From the NCBI RefSeq assembly GCF_900112815.1, contig NZ_FOND01000002.1, positions 276,551-340,550 on the forward strand: DNA of 64,000 bases, written 5' to 3'. Position numbers and translations under genes: made by a program. The notes beneath the pieces are model-generated. The model worked only from the letters and a program-made list of their open reading frames with translations. It was not told the origin of the DNA and ran no database searches. This DNA is from Blastococcus tunisiensis (GTDB taxonomy: Bacteria > Actinomycetota > Actinomycetes > Mycobacteriales > Geodermatophilaceae). Below are positions 36,947 through 44,951 of this stretch, one piece after another (within the stretch, counting starts at the first letter, position 1; every line of letters starts with the position of its first letter).

Positions 36947-37384
36947 CTACAGCTGCCCGGGCAGGCTGGTGGTTCCCGGGCCCGACGGGTCCTGGCCGGC
37001 GCCCATGCCCTGCTGACGGCGCAGCAGGTCACGGATCTCGACCAGCAGCTCCACCTGCGTCGGCTCGGTCGGGCCGGCCTCCTCGCCGCGCTTGCGCCGT
37101 TCGATGATCCTCCGCATCGGCACCACCACGACGAAGTAGACGACCGCCGCCGTCAGCACGAAGGTGATGACCTGGTTGACGAACGCGCCCCAGGTGAATG
37201 CCTGCCCGTCGACGGTGACCGTGCCCCCGTCGACGCCCCCGCCGCCGAGCAGCCCGATCAGCGGCTGGAGGAACGACTCGGTGAACGAGGCGACCAGCAG
37301 CGTGAACGCCGTCCCGATCACCACCGCCACGGCGAGGTCGACGATGTTCCCGCGCAGCAGGAAGTCCTTGAATCCCTTGAGCAT
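36947..37384 (-). CDS. mscL: Large-conductance mechanosensitive channel
   Basis: MscL opens under membrane tension to relieve osmotic downshock. The 145-residue protein has the N-terminal amphipathic MLKGFKDFLLRGNIVDLAVAVVIGTAFT, helix 1 with the glycine-lined pore, and a periplasmic loop. Helix 2 is FVLTAAVVYFVVVVPMRRI, and the cytosolic coiled bundle ELLVEIRDLL ends the protein. It forms homopentamers in the inner membrane. The ATG at 37384 is clear. It is convergent with the YbaK-like gene, with only 4 bp between. Confidence 0.95.
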   Translation of the reverse strand: MLKGFKDFLLRGNIVDLAVAVVIGTAFTLLVASFTESFLQPLIGLLGGGGVDGGTVTVDGQAFTWGAFVNQVITFVLTAAVVYFVVVVPMRRIIERRKRGEEAGPTEPTQVELLVEIRDLLRRQQGMGAGQDPSGPGTTSLPGQL

Positions 37385-37434
37385 GGGCTCATCCAGGCAC
37401 AGCGGGGACCCGGGCACCAGAGCGGCCCGGCGTG

Positions 37435-38064
37435 TCACGGTGGCGGCAGGCTGATCGTGAGGGTGGCCGCCGTCGCCATCGCGGCGAGCCGGGCGGCGGT
37501 CGGTCCGTCCACGGCCAGGAGGAGCAGCCCGGCGGCGGTGTCCTGACCGTCGGCGCCGTCGCCCGGGGTGGCCAGGACGAGCGCCGCGGCGGCGATCACC
37601 TCGGCGGTGCCCGAGTCCGGTGCGGTGGCGAGGACGTCCACCCGGTCCCCGGTGTTCACCAACGCGGCCACGGCGAGGTCGGCCAGCCGCACCGGCGCCG
37701 CGACCTGCCCCTCGGGCAGCAGCGCCGTGAGCCCCCGACCCACGAGCCGGACGTCGGTCACCGGCTCGCCGGCACGGACAGCTCCGGCCAGCACCCGGCC
37801 GACCAGCTCCGCCGGGTCGGCGGTTCCGCCGGCCGGACGCAGCTCCGGGGGGAACCGCGCGGCGGCCAGGTCGGCGGCGACGAGGACCGCGCCCGCCGGG
37901 AGGTCGGCCGCCGCCACCGCCACCGGCAGCTCGGCGCGCACCTGCGGTGCGGCGGGCGACGGGTCGGGGCGCACCGCCAGGACCAGCGCCAGCACGACGA
38001 GCATCCCGGCGCCCGTCCGGCGGGCGGTGTGCACCGGGAAGCGGGGACGGGGGATGCGGGTCAC
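37435..38064 (-). CDS. SAF-domain (CpaB/RcpC-like) protein
   Basis: This 209-residue protein has an N-terminal membrane anchor (GMLVVLALVLAV, about residues 20-31), then a SAF domain: LPVAVAAADLPAGAVLVAADLAAARFPPEL, followed by LVGRVLAGAVRAGEPVTDVRLVG. A C-terminal part follows (VRLADLAVAALVNTGDRVDVLA). CpaB/RcpC members assist Flp pilus assembly, but no pilus genes are nearby. In several actinobacteria this lone gene sits between mscL and the FmdB gene, as here. Confidence 0.85.
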   Translation of the reverse strand: MTRIPRPRFPVHTARRTGAGMLVVLALVLAVRPDPSPAAPQVRAELPVAVAAADLPAGAVLVAADLAAARFPPELRPAGGTADPAELVGRVLAGAVRAGEPVTDVRLVGRGLTALLPEGQVAAPVRLADLAVAALVNTGDRVDVLATAPDSGTAEVIAAAALVLATPGDGADGQDTAAGLLLLAVDGPTAARLAAMATAATLTISLPPP

Positions 38065-38151
38065 CGGCCCAGCCTGGCGCCGGAGCGCGCCGACGGACCC
38101 CGGCAGGCCCGGGTTGTGGATCCGGTCGTCGGCTGTGGACGACCGGCCGCG

Positions 38152-38502
38152 TCAGCCGGCGGAGGTCGCCGTGCTGGAGGAGCTGCTCGCCGACGTGCTC
38201 GCGGCCGGGGCGGAAGAAGAGCTCTCCTTCGACGACGACGACGACTTCTCCTTCGACGACGAGCTCTCCTTCGACGAGGACGAGCCGTTCGAGGAGGAGC
38301 CCTCCGACGACGAGGCAGCCTTGCGGCTGTCGTTCCGGTAGAAGCCCGAGCCCTTGAAGACCACGCCGACCGAGCCGTACACCTTGCGCACCGCGGCGCC
38401 GCACTGCGGGCACTCGCTCACGGGGGCGTCGGTGAAGGACTGCACGACCTCGAACTCGTGCTTGCCCTCGGGGTTGGTGCAGGCGTACTGGTACGTGGGC
38501 AC
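38152..38502 (-). CDS. FmdB-type zinc-ribbon protein with Ser-rich tail
   Basis: The first ~60 residues are the FmdB/CxxC zinc ribbon: MPTYQYACTNPEGKHEFEVVQSF, CPQCGAAVRKVYGSVGVVFKGSGFYRND. Only two of the usual four cysteines form a clear CxxC; the other is in YACTN. The last ~52 residues are almost only Ser, Lys, Glu and Ala (SSSSKESSSSKEKSSSSSKE), an unusual low-complexity tail. The GTG at 38502 matches the family start. It probably acts as a transcriptional or RNA-linked regulator; the function is not established. Confidence 0.85.
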   Translation of the reverse strand: MPTYQYACTNPEGKHEFEVVQSFTDAPVSECPQCGAAVRKVYGSVGVVFKGSGFYRNDSRKAASSSEGSSSNGSSSSKESSSSKEKSSSSSKESSSSAPAASTSASSSSSTATSAG

Positions 38503-38709
38503 GGCGATGGCTCCCTGGCGCAACGATGGGTTCGACCGGCTGGCACTCGCACCCGGTGACTGCCAATGATGCGCCATCGCGGTACCGGGCGTCCACGGAC
38601 GTCGCCCGGTGTGAGCAATCCGGCGGTAGGGTCCGCGGCGCTCGGGCGCCGTGCGCCGCGACGTCGAGCGGTGGCGCGCCGGCCACGCCCCGGAGGAGGA
38701 GGTTCGGAC

Positions 38710-39117
38710 GTGATCGACGACGTCGTCGCCCGGTGGCACCGGTACATGCGGGGCGACCTCCCGGGCGGCCTCGCGGACCTGCTCGCCGACGAGGTCGTCT
38801 TCTACTCGCCGGTGGTCTACACGCCGCAGCGCGGCAAGGAGATCACCACGCGCTACCTCGAGGCCGCCGCCGCCTCGCTGGCCGGGGACACCGGGGGCGG
38901 GGACGGCGCCTTCCGGTACACGAAGCAGGTCCTCGCCGGCGACACCGCGGTGCTCGAGTTCGAGACGAGCGTGCACGGGAAGTACGTCAACGGCGTGGAC
39001 GTCATCCGCTGCGACGACGACGGCCGGATCGTCGAGTTCCGGGTGATGATGCGCCCGCTGCAGGCGATCCAGGCCGTGCACGAGGAGATGGGCCGGCGGC
39101 TGACCGCGGGAACCTGA
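38710..39117 (+). CDS. SnoaL/NTF2-like protein
   Basis: The 135-residue single cone-shaped NTF2 fold runs VARWHRYMRGDLPGGLADLLADEVVFYSPVVYTPQRGKEI, then YLEAAAASLAG, VLEFETSVHGKYVNGVDVIRCDDDGRIVEFRVMMRPL. Members are isomerases, hydrolases or ligand-binding proteins; no catalytic Asp/His pair is certain here. The GTG at 38710 has GGAGGAGG 7 bases upstream. Confidence 0.85.
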   Translation: MIDDVVARWHRYMRGDLPGGLADLLADEVVFYSPVVYTPQRGKEITTRYLEAAAASLAGDTGGGDGAFRYTKQVLAGDTAVLEFETSVHGKYVNGVDVIRCDDDGRIVEFRVMMRPLQAIQAVHEEMGRRLTAGT

Positions 39118-39146
39118 CCGCCTCTGCAGGCAGTACGGTCTCGCCC

Positions 39147-39641
39147 GTGGCGGACGGGTGGCTCGACGACGAGCAGCAGCTGGCCTGGCGGGCCTGGCTC
39201 ACCGTGTCCGAGCTCGTGCCGCGCGCGCTCGACGCCCAGCTGCAGCGGGACGCCGGCCTCAGCCACGCCGCCTACGTGGTGCTCGCGATGCTGTCGGAGT
39301 CGCCCACCCGCAGCCGGCGGATGAGCGATCTCGCCCGGCGCGCCAACCAGTCGCAGAGCCGGCTCTCGCACACCGTCGCCCGCCTCGAGGACCGCGGATG
39401 GGTCCGCCGCGAACGCGCCGCCGACGACGGCCGGGGAAACCTCGCCGTGCTCACCGACGCGGGGTACGACGTCGTCCTCGCCGTCGCGCCGGGGCACGTG
39501 CAGGCCGTCCGCGAGGCGGTTTTCGCCCCGCTCACCGCCGAGCAGACCCGTGCGCTCGGGGACGCCCTGGAGGCCATCGCCGCGCAGGTCGACCCCGACC
39601 GCAGTCTGCGGGTGCGGCACGGCGCCGACCTCGCCGACTGA
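39147..39641 (+). CDS. MarR-family transcriptional regulator
   Basis: This 164-residue winged-helix dimeric regulator has the recognition region SRRMSDLARRANQSQSRLSHTVARLEDRGWVRRERAADDGRGNLAVLTDAGYDVV, which includes the DxRxx wing. The GTG start lies 29 bp after the SnoaL-like gene, which may be its target or operon partner. The effector is unknown. Confidence 0.9.
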   Translation: MADGWLDDEQQLAWRAWLTVSELVPRALDAQLQRDAGLSHAAYVVLAMLSESPTRSRRMSDLARRANQSQSRLSHTVARLEDRGWVRRERAADDGRGNLAVLTDAGYDVVLAVAPGHVQAVREAVFAPLTAEQTRALGDALEAIAAQVDPDRSLRVRHGADLAD

Positions 39642-39651
39642 GCCGACCTCC

Positions 39652-40362
39652 TCAGGCCAGGTGGCGCAGGAACGCCTGCGGACCGTCGAGGAACTGCCGC
39701 CAGCTCGCGACCAGCTCCAGCGCGGACCACTCCGCCTCGCGCAGCCCCCAGTCCCCGACCTCGAGGATCCGCGCCCCCGGCAGCGCCGCCAGGACGGGGG
39801 AGTGGGTGGCGATGACCACCTGGGCGCCGCGCTCCACCAGGCCGCCGAGCTGGACCAGGAGCGACAGGGTGCCGGTGAACGACAGCGCGGCGTCGGGCTC
39901 GTCCAGCAGGAAGAAGCCCCCCGAGTTCAGCCGGCTCCCCACGATCGCGAGCAGCCCCTCGCCGTGCGACATCTCGTGGAACAGGGGATCGGCCCCGCCG
40001 GTGGACTCGAGGTAGCTGTACAGGCCGTGCAGGGTCTCGTCGCGCAGGAAATACGCCCAGCGGTCGGCGCCCGGAGACCGCTCGACGATCAGGTCGAGCG
40101 ACCCCGGCTCGCTGGGCCGGGTGACCAGCCGGGTGTTCCGGGAGCCGCCCTCGGCGTTGATGCCCAGGGCCGCGGCGAGCACCTCGAGGACGGTGGACTT
40201 CCCCGAACCGTTCTCGCCGACCAGGACGGTGGCCCCCGGCGGCACGTCCAGCCCGTCGCGCAGGATCTGGGCGATGGCGGGAACCGTCACGGGCCAGGTA
40301 CCGGACGGCGGCCGCGGTGCGCCGGGATCGGGTCGGAACCTGCGCACGGGTTGTCTGTCCAC
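39652..40362 (-). CDS. AAA/ABC-type ATPase of unknown role
   Basis: The 236-residue stand-alone ATPase has Walker A VLVGENGSGKSTVLE, an ABC-like signature MSHGEGLL, Walker B GGFFLLDEPDAALS and an H-loop VVIATHSPVLAALPG. It resembles the AAA_21/RecF-like group that also provides ATPases of OLD, Gabija and related systems, but no nuclease or partner gene is adjacent, so a defence role is not supported. The GTG at 40362 has AGGA 7 bases upstream. Confidence 0.82.
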   Translation of the reverse strand: MDRQPVRRFRPDPGAPRPPSGTWPVTVPAIAQILRDGLDVPPGATVLVGENGSGKSTVLEVLAAALGINAEGGSRNTRLVTRPSEPGSLDLIVERSPGADRWAYFLRDETLHGLYSYLESTGGADPLFHEMSHGEGLLAIVGSRLNSGGFFLLDEPDAALSFTGTLSLLVQLGGLVERGAQVVIATHSPVLAALPGARILEVGDWGLREAEWSALELVASWRQFLDGPQAFLRHLA

Positions 40363-40500
40363 GGCGGCATCCTGGCCGACCGGTCCGACGGTCCTCCCTC
40401 GCCGTCCGACGTCGTCTCGCCGTCCGGCCTGCCCGCTCGCGACAGGACGTCGTCCCGGCCCGGCGTCGTCCGTCGCGGTTCGACGTCCCCTCGTGTCGGG

Positions 40501-40557
40501 TCCCCGTCCCCGTCCCCGTCCCCGTCCCCGTCCCCGTCCCCGTCCCCGTCCCCGTCC
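40501..40557. repeat. Hexanucleotide (TCCCCG)n microsatellite
   Basis: About 9.5 perfect copies of TCCCCG occur in tandem over 57 bases. The array is pure, with no interruptions, so it is likely prone to slippage. It is intergenic. Confidence 0.9.
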
Positions 40558-40579
40558 GACGGTCCTCCCTCGCCGTACG

Positions 40580-40637
40580 GCGTCCTCCCTCACCGCCCAC
40601 CGTGGGGGAGGACGCGCCACGATCAGGTGAGCTGATC
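40580..40637. repeat. Dispersed double-hairpin element, copy B
   Basis: The stem GCGTCCTCCCTCAC (40580-40593) / GTGGGGGAGGACGC (40602-40615) has one mismatch and an 8-nt loop. It is followed by GATCAG (40621-40626) - GTGAG - CTGATC (40632-40637). The order is reversed relative to copies A and C, so this copy is inverted. GGTCCTCCCTCGCC just to its left matches a motif seen beside copy C. Confidence 0.85.
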
Positions 40638-40638
40638 G

Positions 40639-40683
40639 TGGCCGGGGTGGCCGGGGTGGCCGGGGTGGCCGGGGTGGCCGGGG
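40639..40683. repeat. Tandem 9-bp repeat (TGGCCGGGG) x5
   Basis: Five perfect copies of TGGCCGGGG follow directly after copy B and end 22 bases before the stop of the carboxyltransferase gene on the opposite strand. Confidence 0.9.
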
Positions 40684-40705
40684 CGTGGCCGGGCGGGGGC
40701 GGGGG

Positions 40706-42235
40706 TCAGCGGCCGAGGTGGCGGTAGCGGTGCAGCCGGCTGCGGAAGCGCTCGGTGTCGTCCCGCCCCAGCAGCCCGGCCAGCTCCTCGCCGAGCACCC
40801 GCCCGAGACGCAGGCAGAACTCGGTCGGCTCGTCGGCGGCGTCCGGCCACTCGGGCACCACCCGGTCGACGATGCCGGCCCGCCAGAGGTCGGTGGCCCG
40901 CACGCCCTGGGAGGCGGCCATCTCGTCGGCGCGGTCGACGGTCCGGTGCACGATCGCCGAGGCGCCCTCCGGCGGCAGCGGGCCCAGCCAGCCGTTCGCG
41001 GCGGCCAGCACCCGGTCGGCCGGCACGAGCGCCAGCGCGCCACCACCGGTGCCCTGCCCGAGCAGCACCGCGAGCGTGGGGGCCTTGAGGATCACCAGGT
41101 CGTGCAGGCAGCGGGCGATCTCGCCGGCCAGCCCGCCCTCCTCGGCCTCGCGCGACAGGGCGGCGCCGGGGGTGTCGATGAGCGTCACCAGCGGCAGCCG
41201 CAGCTCCTCGGCCAGGTGCATCCCGCGCCGGGCCTCGCGCAGCGCGGCCGGGCCGAGTGGCGCGGACATGCTCTGCCCTCGCCGGTCCTGCCCCAGCACG
41301 ACGCACGGTGCGCCGCCGAAGCGGGCCAGGGCCAGCAGCAGGCCGGGGTCCTTCTCGCCGGCCCCGGTGCCGGACAGGCCGACGACGTCGGTGGCCGCCG
41401 TCCGCAGCAGCCGCCGCACGCCCGGGCGGTCCTCCCGGCGCGAGGCGGTCACCACCTCCCAGGCGGTGCGGTGGTCCTCCGGGTCGTCGGCGTCGGCGCC
41501 GTCCTCCGGTCCCGGCCGCTCGGCACCCCGGACGTCGGTGTGCCACGTCTGGCGGGCGGCGAGCACGCGCAGCGCCCGGTCGGCCAGGTCGGCGACCTCT
41601 TCGTGCGGGACGACCGCGTCGATCAGCCCGCGCTCGGCCAGGTGCTCGGCGGTCTGCACGCCCTCGGGGAACGGTTCGCCGTAGAGGGCCTGGTAGACGC
41701 GGGGCCCGAGGAAGCCGATCGAGGCGCCCGGTTCGGCGATGGTGACGTGGCCGAGGGATCCCCAGGAGGCCAGCACCCCGCCGAACGTGGGGTTGCGCAG
41801 GTAGACCAGGTAGGGCAGCCCCGCCTCCTTGTGCCGGGCGATGGCCGCGGTGATCCCGATCATCTGCAGGAACGCGACGGTGCCCTCCTGCATGCGCGTC
41901 CCGCCGGACACCGGCGCCGCCAGCAGCGGCAGCCCCTCGTCGGTGGCCCGCTCCACGGCGCTCATCAGCCGCTCGGCGGCCGCCACCCCGATCGAGCCGG
42001 CCAGGTAGCCGAACTCCCCGGCGACGACGGCGACGCGGCGGCCGCGCAGCCGGCCCTCGCCGGTGATGATCGACTCGTCCTGCCGGGACTTCTCCGCGGC
42101 GGCCCGGAGCTCCTCGGCGTACTCGGCCGACACGTCCGGGCGGACGACCGGCGAGTCCCACGACGTCCACGAGCCCGGGTCGAGCACGAGGTCCCGGAGG
42201 GACCGCGCGTCGAGCCGGGCGGGCTTCCCCGTCAC
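40706..42235 (-). CDS. Fused beta/alpha acyl-CoA carboxyltransferase (AccD3-like)
   Basis: This 509-residue protein joins the two crotonase-like halves of a carboxyltransferase. The N-terminal half has GEFGYLAGSIGVAAAERLMSAVE, and the C-terminal half has LTLIDTPGAALSREAEEGGLAGEIARCLHDL and LAVLLGQGTGGGALALVPADRVLAAANGWLGPLPPEGAS. The beta-type zinc finger is absent, as in mycobacterial AccD3. The normal reaction is transfer of CO2 from carboxybiotin to acetyl-CoA, but no biotin carrier gene is nearby. The GTG at 42235 overlaps the upstream CoA-transferase stop (GTGA). With the MatC-like permease further upstream this may be a dicarboxylate-CoA pathway. Confidence 0.85.
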   Translation of the reverse strand: MTGKPARLDARSLRDLVLDPGSWTSWDSPVVRPDVSAEYAEELRAAAEKSRQDESIITGEGRLRGRRVAVVAGEFGYLAGSIGVAAAERLMSAVERATDEGLPLLAAPVSGGTRMQEGTVAFLQMIGITAAIARHKEAGLPYLVYLRNPTFGGVLASWGSLGHVTIAEPGASIGFLGPRVYQALYGEPFPEGVQTAEHLAERGLIDAVVPHEEVADLADRALRVLAARQTWHTDVRGAERPGPEDGADADDPEDHRTAWEVVTASRREDRPGVRRLLRTAATDVVGLSGTGAGEKDPGLLLALARFGGAPCVVLGQDRRGQSMSAPLGPAALREARRGMHLAEELRLPLVTLIDTPGAALSREAEEGGLAGEIARCLHDLVILKAPTLAVLLGQGTGGGALALVPADRVLAAANGWLGPLPPEGASAIVHRTVDRADEMAASQGVRATDLWRAGIVDRVVPEWPDAADEPTEFCLRLGRVLGEELAGLLGRDDTERFRSRLHRYRHLGR

Positions 42236-43410
42236 GACTGCAGCCAGGCGCGGATGGCGTCGCCGTCGGCACCGAGGACGGGGGGCGCGCTGTGCTCGCG
42301 GCGGGTCGTCTCGGTCTCGCCGTCCGGCCCGGCGGCGAAGAACCGCAGCGGCGGGCCGGGCAGCTGCAGCGGGCCGAGCGTGGCGTGGTCGACGTCGACC
42401 AGCAGGCCCTGCGACAGCGTCTGGTCCCAGCCGTAGACCTCGTCGATGGTGCGCACCTTGCCGGCCGGGATGCCGGCGGCGGCGAGGCGGGCGAGCAGGT
42501 CCTCGGGCGCGATGTCGGCGAAGGCGCCCTCGAGCAGCTCGATGACCTCCTGGCGGCGGTCCACCCGCTCCCCGTTGGTGGCCAGCCCCGGCGCCTCGGC
42601 GTCGAGCCCGAACTCCGCGCACAGCTTGCGCCACAGCGACTCGCTGCCGCAGGAGAGCTGCACGCTCCCGCCCTTGCAGTGGAAGAGGCCGTACGGGGCG
42701 ATCGAGGGGTGGTGGTTGCCCTGGGCGTGGCCGACCTTCCCGGCCACCGTCCACGCCGTCCCCTGGAACGCGTGCACGCCGACGATCGCGGCGAGCAGCG
42801 AGGTGCGCACCACCTGGCCCCGGCCGGTGCGCTCGCGCTCCATCAGCGCGGCGAGCACGCCGTAGGCGCCGTACATGCCGGCCAGCAGGTCGCCGATCGG
42901 GACGCCGACCCGCTGCGGGTCGTCCGGGCCGGGTCCGGTGAGCGACATGAGGCCGGCCTCGCCCTGGGCGATCTGGTCGTAGCCGGCCCGGCCGCCCTCG
43001 GGGCCGTCGTGGCCGAACCCGCTGATCGCCAGGGTCACCAGCCGCGGGTTGAGCTCGGCGAGGACGTCGGTGCCGAACCCGAGCCGGGCCAGCGTGCCCG
43101 GCCGGAAGTTCTCCATCAGCACGTCGGCGCGGCGCAGCAGCTCGGTGAGCGTCGCCTTGTCCGCGGAGTCCTTGAGGTCGAGGGTGATCGACTCCTTGTT
43201 CTTGTTGGTCGACAGGAAGTAGGTCGACTCGCGGTCGCCCCCTTCCGGCTCGACGAACGGCGGGCCCCAGCCGCGGGTGTCGTCCCCGCTGCCGGGGCTC
43301 TCCACCTTGATCACCCGGGCACCGAGGTCGCCGAGCATCATCGCCGCGTGCGGGCCGGCGAGCGCGCGGGTCAGGTCGACGACGAGCACGCCGTCGAGAG
43401 GTCCGGACAC
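42232..43410 (-). CDS. CaiB/BaiF-type CoA-transferase (family III)
   Basis: This 392-residue enzyme moves CoA between carboxylic acids. It shows LDGVLVVDLTRALAGPHAAMMLGDLGARVIKVESPGSGDDTRGWGPPF, STNKNKESITLDLK and VGVPIGDLLAGMYGAYGVL. The Asp in GDLLAG is the family's acyl-anhydride nucleophile. YGLFHCKGG and AGIPAGKVRTIDEV complete the signature. It is translationally coupled to the carboxyltransferase and lies 82 bp after the permease, all on one strand. The acid substrate (succinate, malonate, etc.) is not readable. Confidence 0.93.
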   Translation of the reverse strand: MSGPLDGVLVVDLTRALAGPHAAMMLGDLGARVIKVESPGSGDDTRGWGPPFVEPEGGDRESTYFLSTNKNKESITLDLKDSADKATLTELLRRADVLMENFRPGTLARLGFGTDVLAELNPRLVTLAISGFGHDGPEGGRAGYDQIAQGEAGLMSLTGPGPDDPQRVGVPIGDLLAGMYGAYGVLAALMERERTGRGQVVRTSLLAAIVGVHAFQGTAWTVAGKVGHAQGNHHPSIAPYGLFHCKGGSVQLSCGSESLWRKLCAEFGLDAEAPGLATNGERVDRRQEVIELLEGAFADIAPEDLLARLAAAGIPAGKVRTIDEVYGWDQTLSQGLLVDVDHATLGPLQLPGPPLRFFAAGPDGETETTRREHSAPPVLGADGDAIRAWLQS

Positions 43411-43492
43411 AGGAATCTCCCTCCCTCGCCCCCGCTGGCCGCGGCAGCTCCGTGCAGTCTCTCAGCGCTAAGGCATTTCGACCAGGGTGGGT

Positions 43493-44830
43493 CTACAGCC
43501 AGCCCGGGACGACGAACACCAGCCAGGCCAGCAGCGGTCCGATGGCCACCACGATCGCTGCGTAGCCCAGGATCTGCTTGTAGAAGCGGTCGCGGTCGAC
43601 GTCCTGCGCGTTGGCCAGCACGAGCGCGCCGTTCGTGGAGAACGGGCTGACGTCGACGATGGTCGAGGCCACCGACAGGGCCACCACCACGCCGATCGCG
43701 CTGATGTCCCCGGCCTCGAGGAACGGCACCGCCAGCAGGATGGCGACGCCGATGATCGCGGTGGAGGACGCGAACGCGGACACGATGCCCCCGATGTAGG
43801 CCAGCAGGAGCGCGATCAGCAGCGGCACCCCGAGACCGATGACCGCGTCGCCGACGTAGTCGATCGTGCCGGCCTCCTCCAGGACGAACACGAAGGTGAG
43901 CACGCCGGCGATCAGCAGGATCGTCGACCAGCTGATCTGGGTGACCGCGCCCTTGTGCTGCTGCGCGGAGAACAGCGCCAGGACGACGGCGACGGTGATC
44001 GAGACGAACCCGATGTCGAGGTCGAAAGCCAGCGCCAGCACGGCGACGACGACCAGCCCGATCAGCGTGAGGACCTGCTCGAAGCGGACCGGCTCCGGCC
44101 GGTCGGGGTGGATGTGCTCGTCGTCGTCCCCACCCACGCCGGGTCCCGGTGCCGCACCGTGCCCGCGGACGAGGGTCCCGTGCGCGTGCTCGGTGTGCGC
44201 GATCGGCTCCGCGCCCACCTTGCGGCCGATCAGCTTCCGGCCGCCCAGGACGAAGAACAGCACGAGCGCGATGGCGATGTTGAAGAACAGCGCGCCGAGG
44301 AACACCGCCAGCGGGCTGCTGGGCAGGCCCTCGCCCTCGACGATGGTGTTCACCGTGACGCCGTAGACGCTGATCGGGGAGAACCCGCCACCCTGGGCGC
44401 CGTGGATGACCATCATGCCCATCAGCAGCGGGCTGATCCCGTGCCGGGCGGCGAAGGTCAGGGCGATCGGCGCGATGATCGCGACGGCGGCGGGGGAGAG
44501 TGCGCCGATCGCGGTGAGCACGGCGGTGACGAAGAACATCACCCACGGGATGGCGGCGACGTGCCCGCCGACCAGCTTCACCGCGCCGCGGACGAGCAGG
44601 TCGACCGTGCCGTTGTTCTGCGCGATGGCGAACAGGTAGGTGACCCCGATCAGGGTCAGCACCAGCCCGGCCGGGAAGCCGCTGATGATGTCGTCGGTGC
44701 TGAGGCCGACCGACAGGGTCCCGACGACGAAGGCGGCGACGAAGGCCAGCGCGCCCATGTTGATCGGCAGGAAGGTGGCGATCGCGAAGATCACGACCAG
44801 CGCCAGGATGGTGATGATCTCAGGGGACAC
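43493..44830 (-). CDS. MatC/SLC13-type dicarboxylate permease
   Basis: This 445-residue ion-transporter-superfamily protein has about 11 hydrophobic helices. SPEIITILALVVIFAIATFLPINMGALAFVAAFVVG is the MatC N-terminus, and GALSPAAVAIIAPIALTFAARHGI and HGAQGGGFSPISVYG form the substrate hairpins. The C-terminal repeat carries SAFASSTAIIGVAILLAVPF and IVDVSPFSTNGALVLANA. The central cytosolic loop is rich in His and Asp (HTEHAHGT ... GGDDDEHIHPD). The GTG at 44830 has GGGAG 5 bases upstream and is preferred; the longer GTG at 44869 is possible. Likely substrates are malonate, succinate or related C3-C4 acids. Confidence 0.85.
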   Translation of the reverse strand: MSPEIITILALVVIFAIATFLPINMGALAFVAAFVVGTLSVGLSTDDIISGFPAGLVLTLIGVTYLFAIAQNNGTVDLLVRGAVKLVGGHVAAIPWVMFFVTAVLTAIGALSPAAVAIIAPIALTFAARHGISPLLMGMMVIHGAQGGGFSPISVYGVTVNTIVEGEGLPSSPLAVFLGALFFNIAIALVLFFVLGGRKLIGRKVGAEPIAHTEHAHGTLVRGHGAAPGPGVGGDDDEHIHPDRPEPVRFEQVLTLIGLVVVAVLALAFDLDIGFVSITVAVVLALFSAQQHKGAVTQISWSTILLIAGVLTFVFVLEEAGTIDYVGDAVIGLGVPLLIALLLAYIGGIVSAFASSTAIIGVAILLAVPFLEAGDISAIGVVVALSVASTIVDVSPFSTNGALVLANAQDVDRDRFYKQILGYAAIVVAIGPLLAWLVFVVPGWL

Positions 44831-44951
44831 GGGCGCTCCCGCGACGTCGGGGGGATGAGGCCCGCTCACTGTCCCAGTGACCGGCCGGTACCGCCTGCCG
44901 GCCGCCGGAGCGGGGACGGGTGGTCCCCGCGGCTCTGGCTAGGCTGCCGCC

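Larger units (their letters stand above)
40363..40705. other. Repeat-rich intergenic region
   Basis: This 343-bp gap holds no gene I can support. It contains a hexanucleotide array (40501-40557), element copy B (40580-40637) and a 9-bp tandem array (40639-40683). Dispersed GACGTCGTC and GTCCTCCCTCGCCGT motifs fill the rest. The ATPase promoter must lie near its left end. Confidence 0.6.

Noticed and set aside
39652-40362. Defence ATPase (OLD/Gabija-like)
   Set aside because: There is no TOPRIM, nuclease or helicase partner; a lone ABC-type ATPase is not enough to call a defence system.
40501-40683. Possible CRISPR array
   Set aside because: Units are 6 and 9 bp with no spacers, so these are simple tandem repeats.
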